Of a DNA stretch of 6,215 nucleotides, positions 1-6,215 are shown piece by piece; within the stretch, counting starts at the first letter, position 1; each line of letters opens with the position of its first letter. A model generated the notes under the pieces. It was given only the letters and a program-made list of their open reading frames with translations, did not search any database and was not told where the DNA came from. This stretch comes from Phycisphaerae bacterium (GTDB lineage: Bacteria; Planctomycetota; Phycisphaerae; UBA1845; Fen-1342): the NCBI GenBank assembly GCA_026984555.1, contig JALSRY010000800.1:1-6215 (forward strand), in the 5' to 3' direction. Position numbers and translations under genes: made by a program.

Positions 1-11
1 ACGGCAGAATC

Positions 12-599
12 ATGGACACCAGGCAGACAGCCCAGCGCGGCCCCGTCGATCTTCCGCGGATCGAGCGGGCCGTCCGCGAGATTCTCTACGCGATCGGCGA
101 AAACCCCGATCGCGAAGGTCTCCGGAAGACGCCCAACCGCGTAGCCCGTATGTACGCCGAGCTGTTTTCGGGATTACACGAAGATCCCGAGCGTCACCTC
201 GTCACCGCGTTCGACGAGGACCATCACGAGATGGTGGCGTTGCGCGACATCCCTTTCAACAGTATGTGCGAGCACCACCTCATGCCCTTCGAGGGCAAGG
301 CGCACATTGCCTACATCCCCGGCGGCAAGATCCTCGGGTTGTCCAAGCTGGCGCGCATCGTGGATGCCTACGCCCGCCGGCCGCAGGTCCAGGAACGCCT
401 GACTTCGCAGATCGCCGACCTGCTGGCGGAAAAAGTACACGTCAAGGGCTGTGCCGTCGTCATCGAGGCGGTGCATACCTGCATGACGTGCCGGGGCGTG
501 CGAAAACCCGGCAGCATGATGGTCACCTCCGCCCTTCGCGGACTCATGAAAACCATCGACAAGACGCGGGCCGAAGCGCTGGCGATTCTGCGGAGCTGA
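12..599 (+). CDS. folE: GTP cyclohydrolase I (FolE)
   Basis: Cytoplasmic zinc enzyme that converts GTP to 7,8-dihydroneopterin triphosphate and formate, the first step of folate synthesis and also an entry point to queuosine and other pterins. The 195-residue product is of normal length for the bacterial family. Visible motifs: the N-terminal helical segment with [11 protein letters not shown] (31-41); MCEHH at 85-89, giving zinc ligands C86 and H89 and catalytic H88; the LGLSK motif at 108-112; QERLT at 127-131 in the substrate pocket; and VHTCMTCRG at 154-162, giving H155, zinc ligand C157 and R161. These correspond to E. coli C110, H112, H113, H179, C181 and R185 by family knowledge. No core residue is missing. 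The ATG at 12 lies only 11 bases into the window, so its ribosome binding site cannot be judged well (only a weak GGCAGA is seen). The next gene starts 43 bases after the stop, so co-transcription is possible. Confidence 0.97.
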   Translation: MDTRQTAQRGPVDLPRIERAVREILYAIGENPDREGLRKTPNRVARMYAELFSGLHEDPERHLVTAFDEDHHEMVALRDIPFNSMCEHHLMPFEGKAHIAYIPGGKILGLSKLARIVDAYARRPQVQERLTSQIADLLAEKVHVKGCAVVIEAVHTCMTCRGVRKPGSMMVTSALRGLMKTIDKTRAEALAILRS

Positions 600-627
600 T
601 GCTCCCCCCTCGCCGCGCCTTCTTGCT

Positions 628-632
628 GAGGA
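628..632 (+). promoter_or_regulatory. Ribosome binding site of the ChaN-like lipoprotein gene
   Basis: GAGGA lies 10 bases before the ATG at 643. It supports this start, which also places a lipoprotein signal exactly at the N terminus. The 43-base gap after folE shows no convincing terminator or promoter. Confidence 0.65.
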
Positions 633-642
633 ACCACGGGCT

Positions 643-1800
643 ATGTTCGATCGATTCTGCTTGTTCGCCGCCGCCGTCGCCGTCGGCTTCCTGGCCGGCT
701 GCGCCACCCCCCGTCGTATCGACCTCCAGCGACAGACCGGCGGCAGCGCCTTCCTGTTCCACCAGTTCCAGGCCTACGACGGCCGCTCGGGCCGGCCGGT
801 GGATTTCGCAGCCGTTGCCCGGCGCTGTGCCGCCGCGGACATCGTCCTGCTCGGCGAACGTCACGGCGACGCGGTGTGCAACCAGCTCGAGGCGCAGCTC
901 CTGTACGCGCTGCTCGAGACGCGCCGGCCGATGGCCTTGGCGATGGAGTTCTTCGAAACCGACCAGCAGGCGGCGCTCGATGCCTACCTCGACGGGCGCC
1001 TGGACGAATCCGACTACATCGAGCAGGCGCACCGGCCGCCTTCGTACCTGGGCACACACCGTCCGCTCATCGAGCTTTGCCGGGCGGCCCGCGTACCGGT
1101 GATCGCCGCCAACGCCCCCCGCCGACTCGTGAAGGCCTTTCGCAAATCGGGCACCGACTACGCGGCGTTTCGCGCGTCGCTCAAGCCCGCGGATCGACAG
1201 TGGCTGCCGCCGCAGTTCTCCATGCTCGGGGGCGATTATCGCACGCGCTTCGCCCAAGCCATGGGCATCGACCTCTCGGCGCCCGCCTCGCAACCCGCCC
1301 GGGCCGTCGCCTCCCGTCCCGCCGGCATGCCACACTCGCTCGACTGGAAAAAGTTCTACCTCGCGCAACTGCTTTGGGACGAGGCCATGTCCGACGCGAT
1401 CGCCAACTATCGCCGGCGGTACCCGCGCCGACGGGTGATGCTCGTGGTCGGCGGGTTCCACGTCGAAAACGAGGGCGGTACCTACCGGAAACTGCGGGCC
1501 AAGGCCCCCCGCGCCCGCGTTGTCACGCTCGCGTACCGATCCCGACCCGACGGCCGGTTCGCCTTCGACGACGAAGATCGCGGCGCCGGCGACATCGTGC
1601 TCTACGGCCTCACGCCGCCCAAACCGGAACACAAGACCACCAGCCGGCCCGCTTCGCAACCCGCCTCCCGGCCGGCCAGGTCCGCGGCGACACCGCCCGC
1701 GACCCGGCCGGCGCGACATTCCGCCACACCCTCGCCGGCCCACCATCCCGCCAGCGCTCCCGCGGGCCATCACCATCCGCGGCGTGGCGCCGGCTCATGA
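643..1800 (+). CDS. ChaN/Tiki-superfamily (DUF399-type) lipoprotein
   Basis: Predicted envelope lipoprotein of 385 residues. Residues 1-20 form a short basic/hydrophobic signal ending in a lipobox, L17-A18-G19-C20, so C20 is the likely lipidated residue. The folded part (about 50-323) has the hallmarks of the ChaN/EreA/TraB/Tiki-like fold: LLGERH (69-74), the acidic MEFFE segment (101-105) followed by DQQ, and VVGGFH with H273 near the end. Family knowledge: ChaN proteins are iron-regulated lipoproteins, shown to bind haem in Campylobacter, and related Tiki folds include metal-dependent hydrolases. Which activity applies here cannot be told from sequence. Two oddities are an Ala/Pro/Arg/Ser linker (about 213-228) inside the domain, and a 62-residue low-complexity tail (324-385) rich in Pro, Ala, Ser and Arg with seven His, including HH (367-368) and HHH (376-378). 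No iron-regulator operator was recognised upstream. The fold assignment is fairly firm; a haem role is inference. Confidence 0.85.
   Translation: MFDRFCLFAAAVAVGFLAGCATPRRIDLQRQTGGSAFLFHQFQAYDGRSGRPVDFAAVARRCAAADIVLLGERHGDAVCNQLEAQLLYALLETRRPMALAMEFFETDQQAALDAYLDGRLDESDYIEQAHRPPSYLGTHRPLIELCRAARVPVIAANAPRRLVKAFRKSGTDYAAFRASLKPADRQWLPPQFSMLGGDYRTRFAQAMGIDLSAPASQPARAVASRPAGMPHSLDWKKFYLAQLLWDEAMSDAIANYRRRYPRRRVMLVVGGFHVENEGGTYRKLRAKAPRARVVTLAYRSRPDGRFAFDDEDRGAGDIVLYGLTPPKPEHKTTSRPASQPASRPARSAATPPATRPARHSATPSPAHHPASAPAGHHHPRRGAGS
1281..1299 (+). repeat. 19-base repeat, copy 1, encoding PASQPA
   Basis: This copy matches positions 1647-1665 at 18 of 19 bases. It encodes P214-A215-S216-Q217-P218-A219 in the linker inside the ChaN-like domain. 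It is probably a low-complexity coding repeat, not a regulatory element. Confidence 0.6.
1647..1665 (+). repeat. 19-base repeat, copy 2, encoding PASQPA
   Basis: Second copy of the element at 1281-1299, with one C-to-T difference. It encodes P336-A341 at the start of the low-complexity tail and is followed by degenerate SRPA-like units to about 1690. The matching phase suggests duplication or slippage within a flexible segment. Confidence 0.6.
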
Positions 1801-1919
1801 ACGGTGGGTCGGGGGAGCCGGCTTCTGCGTCGCGTGCTCCTCGGGTATAGTGCGTGGCGAACACGCGAGCCTCACGACGGGGTCCGATTACCCGCATACG
1901 GAAAGCAGGTGGAACCGAA
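1801..1919 (+). promoter_or_regulatory. Gap between lipoprotein and M16 genes; weak candidate promoter
   Basis: This 119-base gap is the likeliest place for a transcription start for the protease genes. TATAGT at 1846-1851 resembles a sigma-70 -10 box. TTCTGC at 1823-1828, 17 bases upstream, is only a poor -35 match. Initiation would then fall near 1858, giving a leader of about 60 bases before the ATG at 1920. An imperfect hairpin overlaps it: GGGGAGC (1812-1818) can pair with GCTCCTC (1836-1842) with one G-T wobble and a 17-base loop. No T run follows, so it is not a standard intrinsic terminator. Both calls are tentative. Confidence 0.3.
1907..1912 (+). promoter_or_regulatory. Ribosome binding site that fixes the M16 protease start
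   Basis: AGGTGG sits 7 bases before the ATG at 1920. The longer in-frame possibility, a GTG at 1854, has no such site, overlaps the candidate promoter region, and would put 22 mostly polar and basic residues in front of a good signal peptide. The ATG at 1920 is therefore preferred. Confidence 0.8.
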
Positions 1920-4784
1920 ATGAAAGCACGAGTCATGCAGTGCTGCGCCCTGGCCGCGACTCTCATGCTGGTCGCCCTGGCGGCCGGCGACGAGAAACTC
2001 CCCCAAGACCCCCGCATCCTGACGGGCAAGCTCGATAACGGCGTGACGTGGATGTACGTCAAGCATGGTGTCCCGCCGGGGAAAATGGCCCTGATGATGC
2101 ACGTCGGCACCGGCTCGCTCAACGAGAAGGAATCGCAGCGCGGCTTGGCGCACTTCCTCGAACACATGGCGTTCAACGGTTCGGAGAACTTCCCGCCGGG
2201 ATCGCTGATCCCCTACTTCGAGAGCATCGGGATGGAGTTCGGCGGCGATGTCAATGCGTTCACCAGTTTTGACCAGACCGCGTTCATGATCTTCCTGCCC
2301 GACACCAAACCCGCGCAGATCGACAAGGCGCTCACCGTCCTCAGTGACCAGGCGTTTCGGTTGTTGCTGAGCAAAGAGGAGATCGACAAGGAACGGGGCG
2401 TCATCCTCTCGGAGAAACGCGCCGGCCTCAACGCCCAGCAGCGCATGCGTGACAAGCTCTGGCCGCGGTTGTTCGAGGGCTCGCGTTTCGCCGAGCGCAT
2501 GCCCATCGGGCTGGAAAAGGTGATCGAGAGCGCGCAGCGAGCGGAGTTTGTGGACTATTACCGCACGTGGTACCGGCCCGAACGCATCACGGTGATGCTC
2601 GTTGGCGACGCCGATCCGCAGCCCATCGTGCCGCTGATCGAGAAGTGGTTTGGCAAGTATCGGGCGACGGTGCCCGCCCGGAAGCCCCACGGTTCGGAGT
2701 TCAAGCTGTTCACGAAGCAACGCGCGATTGTCGTGACCGATCCCGAGGCGGCGCAGTGCGAGGTGGCGATGTACAACCTCCGGCCCGGCCGGCCACCGTC
2801 CACCACTGTCTCGCAGGCCCGCCGCGACCTGGTCGAGCAAATCGCCGCCTGGATCATTGGCCGTCGCTATGACGAGCGTGTCAAGAAGGGGACCGCCAGC
2901 TACCTCGCCGCCGGCGCTGGCACGCACAACTTCTTCCACGACGCCGTCCTCGTCATCGCGCAGGCTGACGGCGATCCGGGAAAATGGGAAACAATGCTCG
3001 ATGATCTCGTCAGCGAGGTGAGCCGGGCGCGGCAATACGGGTTCACGCAGCGCGAGTTCGATCTCGCCAAGCGCGACCTGCTCGCCACGGCGAAGCACCA
3101 GGTCAAGGCGGAAGCGACCCGCAATGCCCGCGCTGTCCTGTTCGACATGAATGGCGCGGTCAACGACGGCGCGCCGTTGATGTCAGCGCAGCAGGAGCTC
3201 GACCTGCTCCAGCGGCTCCTGCCGGGGATCGGGCTCGACGAGGTCAGCGCGTCGTTCGCGGAGAACTTCAAGCCGGGCACGTTCGCATTCGTGCTCACGA
3301 TGCCGCAGAAGAAGGGCGTGACCGTTCCCGACGAGCAGCAGGTGTTGGCGGCGGCTCGCGCGGCGCTGGCCAGAAAGGTCACGGCACCCGAGCAACAGGG
3401 CGAACTCGCCCAACTGCTCGAACAACAGCCGGCGCCCGGCAAGGTCGTCGAATCGACCACCGACGAAAAACTCGGCATCCACCATTTCTGGCTCGAAAAC
3501 GGCGTCGCCGTCCACCAGCGTTACATGGATTACAAGGAAGACTACATCCACGTCACGATCGCGCTTGCCGGCGGGCGGATCGAGGAAACCGCCGACAACG
3601 CCGGTGTGACCGAGGTCGCGTCGCTGCTCTTCGATCAACCCGCCACGCACCGGCTCTCCTCCAGCGACATCACCGACCTGATGACCGGCCGCAATATCCA
3701 GGTGCGGGCCGACATGGGCGGCGATGCCCTCACGATCCATGTCGTCGGCTCGCCCGAAGACCTCGAAGCGGGGCTCGAGCTGGTCTACGCATTGCTGACC
3801 GACGGCAAGATCGAACAGGCCGCGTTCGACAACTGGAAGCAGAGCTCGCTCCAGCGGCTCAAGATGTACGAGAAGTTCCCTCAGTTTGTCGCGATTCGCC
3901 GGCTGCGCGAGCTGGTAAGCAACGGCGATCCGCGGCTGACGCTCAAGGACGCCCGGCGGATCGAATCGCAGTCACCGGCCGCGGCGCAAGCATGGATCGA
4001 GCGGCTCGCCAAACAGGCACCGATCGAGGTGGCCGTCGTCGGCCGGATGAAGCAGGCCGACGTGATGCCGCTGATCGAGAAGTACATCGGTTCGCTGCCC
4101 AAGCGGCCGCGGTCCGCCGGCTATCTCGACCCGCTGCGGGTGCTTCATCGTAAGCCGGGCCCCTTGGTCGATCGCGTCGAGGTGCCGACGATCACGCCGC
4201 AGGCGATGGTGCTCTACGGTTTCATCGGTCCGCAGGCGGACAACTACCATGACGCGCGGGCGCTCGAGCTCGCCTCGAAGACGCTCGACAGCCGGCTCAT
4301 CAAGCGGGTTCGCGAAGACCTGTCGCTGGTGTACTCGATCGGTGTGCAAAACGCGCCGTCGGAGGTGTACCGCGATGCGGGCATGTTCCTCACCGGCGCG
4401 CCCTGCGCACCGAACACGCCCGCCCGCGTGATCGAGGAGATCCGCAAGATCTTCGCGGAGTTCGGCAAGAACGGCCCGAGCGAAAAAGAGCTCGCCAACG
4501 CGAAGAAGCAGGTGTTGACGCACTACGATACGCAGGTCAAGGAGCCGAGCTACTGGGTCGGCGTGCTGGCCCACGCGAACCTGCACCACGTCAACATGGA
4601 TGAAGTTCGCCGGACACGCGAGACCATGGAAAAACTCACCGGCGAGGACATCCGCGACGTGTTCGCGAAGTACGACGTCCCGACCCGCAGCTACGAGATC
4701 ATCGCGGTGCCGGCCAAGACGCCCGCCGCGGAAAAGAAAACCACCGGCGCCGAGAAAAAGATGCCGGCGAAGGTGCATCAGTAG
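1920..4784 (+). CDS. Secreted M16 family zinc metallopeptidase (PqqL/pitrilysin-like)
   Basis: A 954-residue protease predicted to act outside the cytoplasm, probably on peptides or unfolded proteins held in its closed chamber. Residues 1-21 look like a Sec signal peptide (K2, R4, a hydrophobic run, then A19-L20-A21) with likely cleavage before A22. The N-terminal M16 domain (about 33-185) carries the inverted zinc motif HFLEH at 78-82: H78 and H82 as ligands, E81 as catalytic base. The downstream acidic ligand is probably E165 in VILSEKR, with E158 seven residues before it, as in other M16 enzymes. A second, non-catalytic half starts near 518; the position equivalent to HxxEH reads TEVASLLF (564-571), so its zinc site is lost, as is usual. 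The C-terminal domain has RVREDLSLVYS (796-806), with R798 and Y805 resembling the substrate-binding Arg/Tyr pair of the family. Length fits the 900-950-residue PqqL group. The product ends in a Lys/Ala-rich tail at a TAG codon; see the in-frame extension after it. The substrate is unknown. It lies 137 bases before a secreted subtilase gene. Confidence 0.95.
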   Translation: MKARVMQCCALAATLMLVALAAGDEKLPQDPRILTGKLDNGVTWMYVKHGVPPGKMALMMHVGTGSLNEKESQRGLAHFLEHMAFNGSENFPPGSLIPYFESIGMEFGGDVNAFTSFDQTAFMIFLPDTKPAQIDKALTVLSDQAFRLLLSKEEIDKERGVILSEKRAGLNAQQRMRDKLWPRLFEGSRFAERMPIGLEKVIESAQRAEFVDYYRTWYRPERITVMLVGDADPQPIVPLIEKWFGKYRATVPARKPHGSEFKLFTKQRAIVVTDPEAAQCEVAMYNLRPGRPPSTTVSQARRDLVEQIAAWIIGRRYDERVKKGTASYLAAGAGTHNFFHDAVLVIAQADGDPGKWETMLDDLVSEVSRARQYGFTQREFDLAKRDLLATAKHQVKAEATRNARAVLFDMNGAVNDGAPLMSAQQELDLLQRLLPGIGLDEVSASFAENFKPGTFAFVLTMPQKKGVTVPDEQQVLAAARAALARKVTAPEQQGELAQLLEQQPAPGKVVESTTDEKLGIHHFWLENGVAVHQRYMDYKEDYIHVTIALAGGRIEETADNAGVTEVASLLFDQPATHRLSSSDITDLMTGRNIQVRADMGGDALTIHVVGSPEDLEAGLELVYALLTDGKIEQAAFDNWKQSSLQRLKMYEKFPQFVAIRRLRELVSNGDPRLTLKDARRIESQSPAAAQAWIERLAKQAPIEVAVVGRMKQADVMPLIEKYIGSLPKRPRSAGYLDPLRVLHRKPGPLVDRVEVPTITPQAMVLYGFIGPQADNYHDARALELASKTLDSRLIKRVREDLSLVYSIGVQNAPSEVYRDAGMFLTGAPCAPNTPARVIEEIRKIFAEFGKNGPSEKELANAKKQVLTHYDTQVKEPSYWVGVLAHANLHHVNMDEVRRTRETMEKLTGEDIRDVFAKYDVPTRSYEIIAVPAKTPAAEKKTTGAEKKMPAKVHQ

Positions 4785-4830
4785 GAAACGATCGAGAAAT
4801 CGCTCAACGCGGTAGAGAAAGCGAGGCAGG

Positions 4831-4850
4831 CGCCCCGCGCCGACGGGGCG
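4831..4850 (+). other. Perfect GC-rich hairpin between the two protease genes
   Basis: CGCCCCG (4831-4837) and CGGGGCG (4844-4850) form a perfect 7-base-pair stem with a 6-base loop. No T run follows, so a standard Rho-independent terminator is unlikely. It could slow transcription, protect an RNA end, or be a chance product of high GC content. Confidence 0.45.
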
Positions 4851-4909
4851 GATTCGAGCCCGCGTCGCGAACGGATGGCGACGGCGCCCGCCGAGCATCA
4901 TGAATCTGC

Positions 4910-4914
4910 GGGAG
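4910..4914 (+). promoter_or_regulatory. Ribosome binding site of the subtilase gene
   Basis: GGGAG lies 7 bases before the ATG at 4922 and fixes that start. The nearby ATG at 4900 is in another frame and leads only to a spurious reading frame. Confidence 0.75.
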
Positions 4915-4921
4915 AAAACGC

Positions 4922-6215
4922 ATGAAACGCACCAACTGGCGGATTTGCCTGACAATCGGGGTCTTGTTCGTCGCGGTGGTCGTGCCGCCGCCGGCGCTGG
5001 CGCAGCCCAGCACCAAGCCGCAGAAGAAGATCAAGATCGCCTCACTCGGCGATTTGCCCCGCCACACGTACAAGCTCGCCGGCAGCGTCAGCGACCTGTT
5101 GCAGTCCGACGAACGGTTCGCCCGTTTTGCGAGTGCGGTGCGGCGGGACATTCTGGCCGACTTGAACACGTACCAGATCGACGACGCGGCGACACTCCAG
5201 GGTTTCTACAAAACGCTGCTGCTGCTCGATATGCTCGACGGGCGGTACGAGTCGGCGCTCAAACGCATCGAACAGGTTCGTGCGCTGGAAGACAAGCAAG
5301 CGTCCAAGCTCATGACCGGCCTCTCCAGCCGCGCGCTGATCGCCGCCCACAAGGAGACCGGCGCAGGCGTGAACAGTCCCGAGTTTCACAAGGCCTTCGT
5401 CCGGCACCTGGCCGAAGCAGCCGGCAAACTGCCGTGGGACATCGTGCAGGATGACATCAAGCAGGCCAAGGGCCGCGCGGAGATCTTCTCCGAAAACCTG
5501 GTCATGGGGATCGTCAAGAGCCGGCTCGACCCCATCGTCGCCAAGCAGGGTGAGGTCAGCGCCGACCTGGCGCAGAGCATCGTCGGGCTCCGGTACGCGC
5601 TGCGGTGGCAACTGCCGGTCAAGGACGACATCGTGCGCGTCTACCAGCAGTTGATCGACGCGCACCAGGTCGCCAAGAAGAACATCTGGCCGGCGCGGTC
5701 GGTCGTGTTGCACAAGGATCAGCACGCCCGGCCGGTGCTGATCGGCATTTGGGATTCCGGCGTGGACGTGTCGGTATTCCCGGACCAGCTCTGGACCAAC
5801 AAGAAAGAGATTGTCAATGGCAAGGATGACGACGGCAACGACTTCGTCGACGACGTGCACGGCATCGCGTTCAACCTCGACGCCGACCCCGTGCCCGAGC
5901 TGCTCGCGCCCGTGGAGATCGACGGGCGGCTCGCCGACACGATGAAATACCTCAAAGGGTTCATGGACATCCAGGCGGCCGTGAACAGCGCCGACGCATC
6001 AGCGGTCAAACGCCACATCGCGGGCCTGAAGCCCGAGCAGGTCCGGCAATTCATCGAGGACATCGGCTTTTGCGGCAATTACGCCCACGGCACGCACGTC
6101 GCGGGGATCGCGGTGGCCGGCAACCCCTTCGCCCGGATCGTCGTCTCGCGCATCACGTTCGACTACCACATGGTGCCCAAGCCGGTCACGATCGAGCTGG
6201 CCCGCAAGCACGCCC
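4922..6215 (+). CDS. Secreted S8 subtilisin-like serine protease, 3' end outside window
   Basis: The frame is open from the ATG at 4922 to the window edge: 431 full codons plus one base, with no stop. Residues 1-27 are a clear Sec signal peptide (KR, hydrophobic core, then A25-L26-A27 before Q28). Residues about 28-265 are a charged, Leu/Ala-rich and probably helical region that I cannot assign to a known domain; it may be a propeptide or a binding domain. The subtilase domain starts with IGIWDSGVD, catalytic D278. NGKDDDGNDFVDD (about 299-311) is an acidic, probably calcium-binding segment common in this group. YAHGTHVAG follows, with catalytic H389. The Asp-to-His distance is 111 residues, against 32 in subtilisin itself, with a helical insert (about 340-380) between them. 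The oxyanion Asn and nucleophile Ser must lie beyond the window, so activity cannot be confirmed. Two secreted proteases in a row suggest joint protein degradation, which is inference. The gap to the M16 gene is 137 bases, and co-transcription is plausible. Confidence 0.93.
   Translation, partial: MKRTNWRICLTIGVLFVAVVVPPPALAQPSTKPQKKIKIASLGDLPRHTYKLAGSVSDLLQSDERFARFASAVRRDILADLNTYQIDDAATLQGFYKTLLLLDMLDGRYESALKRIEQVRALEDKQASKLMTGLSSRALIAAHKETGAGVNSPEFHKAFVRHLAEAAGKLPWDIVQDDIKQAKGRAEIFSENLVMGIVKSRLDPIVAKQGEVSADLAQSIVGLRYALRWQLPVKDDIVRVYQQLIDAHQVAKKNIWPARSVVLHKDQHARPVLIGIWDSGVDVSVFPDQLWTNKKEIVNGKDDDGNDFVDDVHGIAFNLDADPVPELLAPVEIDGRLADTMKYLKGFMDIQAAVNSADASAVKRHIAGLKPEQVRQFIEDIGFCGNYAHGTHVAGIAVAGNPFARIVVSRITFDYHMVPKPVTIELARKHA

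Larger units (their letters stand above)
4785..4925 (+). other. Open in-frame extension after the M16 amber stop, ending in ATGA overlap
   Basis: After the TAG at 4782-4784 the M16 frame stays open for 46 codons and closes with TGA at 4923-4925, which shares ATGA with the subtilase start at 4922. The would-be peptide is rich in Ala, Glu, Arg and Ser, with NAVEKAR and AEHHESAGENA segments, and continues the polar style of the M16 tail. By hand count, GC at codon positions 1, 2 and 3 is about 33, 26 and 32 of 46. This is weakly coding-like but below the roughly 33 of 37 GC third positions in the last M16 codons. It could be an ordinary leader, a former C terminus cut by an amber mutation, a readthrough product or a base error. 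There is no separate gene here. Confidence 0.35.

Noticed and set aside
266..1102. Second + strand frame overlapping folE and the lipoprotein gene
   Set aside because: It is out of frame with two supported genes, and its product is Arg/Pro/Ser-rich without a domain.
544..1776. Long reverse-strand open frame (410 codons) opposite the lipoprotein gene
   Set aside because: It is antisense to a well-supported gene and its translation is Gly/Arg/Val-rich with no recognisable domain. Such frames are common opposite GC-rich genes.
1854..1919. Upstream GTG start for the M16 protease
   Set aside because: It has no ribosome binding site and would hide a good signal peptide behind 22 mostly polar and basic residues.
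1941..1946. Cys pair (C8-C9) in the M16 signal as a lipobox
   Set aside because: The Cys residues precede the hydrophobic core and lack the usual L-A/S-G/A context; a Sec-type AxA site follows instead.
1872..3098. Reverse-strand open frame (408 codons) opposite the M16 gene
   Set aside because: It covers the M16 catalytic domain on the other strand and has no motif of its own; it is a codon-bias shadow.
3609..3632. A second zinc site in the C-terminal half of the M16 protease
   Set aside because: The aligned segment reads TEVASLLF with no HxxEH. A degenerate second half is normal for the family.
3972..4955. Reverse-strand open frame (327 codons) across the protease junction
   Set aside because: Its translation is rich in Arg, His, Leu and Val, typical of antisense GC-rich code, with no domain. 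It runs opposite two supported genes.
4900..5454. Alternative + strand gene starting at ATG 4900
   Set aside because: It is out of frame with the subtilase, lacks a signal peptide or domain, and is Arg/Ala/Gly-rich. The ribosome binding site at 4910 serves the ATG at 4922.
5042..5860. Reverse-strand open frame (272 codons) opposite the subtilase gene
   Set aside because: The + strand frame has a signal peptide and S8 catalytic motifs; the reverse product has none.

Overview
The window is high-GC bacterial DNA with four consecutive genes on the + strand and short intergenic gaps (43, 119 and 137 bases). No tRNA, rRNA, CRISPR array, insertion sequence or phage gene was seen. The likely source is a Gram-negative-type bacterium that exports many proteins, possibly a planctomycete of the Phycisphaerae kind. 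This is an inference from three things: GC-rich third codon positions, Ala/Ser/Arg/Pro/Gln low-complexity linkers of the SQPASRPA type, and the style of the subtilase (a DDDGND segment after the catalytic Asp and a long Asp-to-His spacing). The lineage is not proven.

Layout. Positions 12-599 encode GTP cyclohydrolase I (FolE), with all zinc and catalytic residues present. Positions 643-1800 encode a predicted lipoprotein with a ChaN/Tiki-type domain and a 62-residue Pro/Ala/Ser/Arg/His-rich tail. A 119-base gap follows, with a weak promoter-like pair, an imperfect hairpin and a clear ribosome binding site. Positions 1920-4784 encode a secreted two-half M16 zinc protease of the PqqL/pitrilysin type. 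After a 137-base gap, 4922 to the window end encodes the first 431 codons of a secreted S8 subtilisin-like protease with a large N-terminal helical region. Its catalytic Asp and His are visible; the Ser lies beyond the window.

How they may work together. folE and the lipoprotein gene are close enough to share a transcript, but no functional link is evident. The two protease genes look like a second unit devoted to protein breakdown outside the cytoplasm. The region is mostly ordinary. The most curious detail is at the protease junction: after the M16 amber stop the same frame stays open for 46 codons and ends in a TGA that overlaps the subtilase ATG (ATGA). This hints that the amber codon may be recent, leaky or a sequencing error. 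I found no convincing evidence of a wholly new system.
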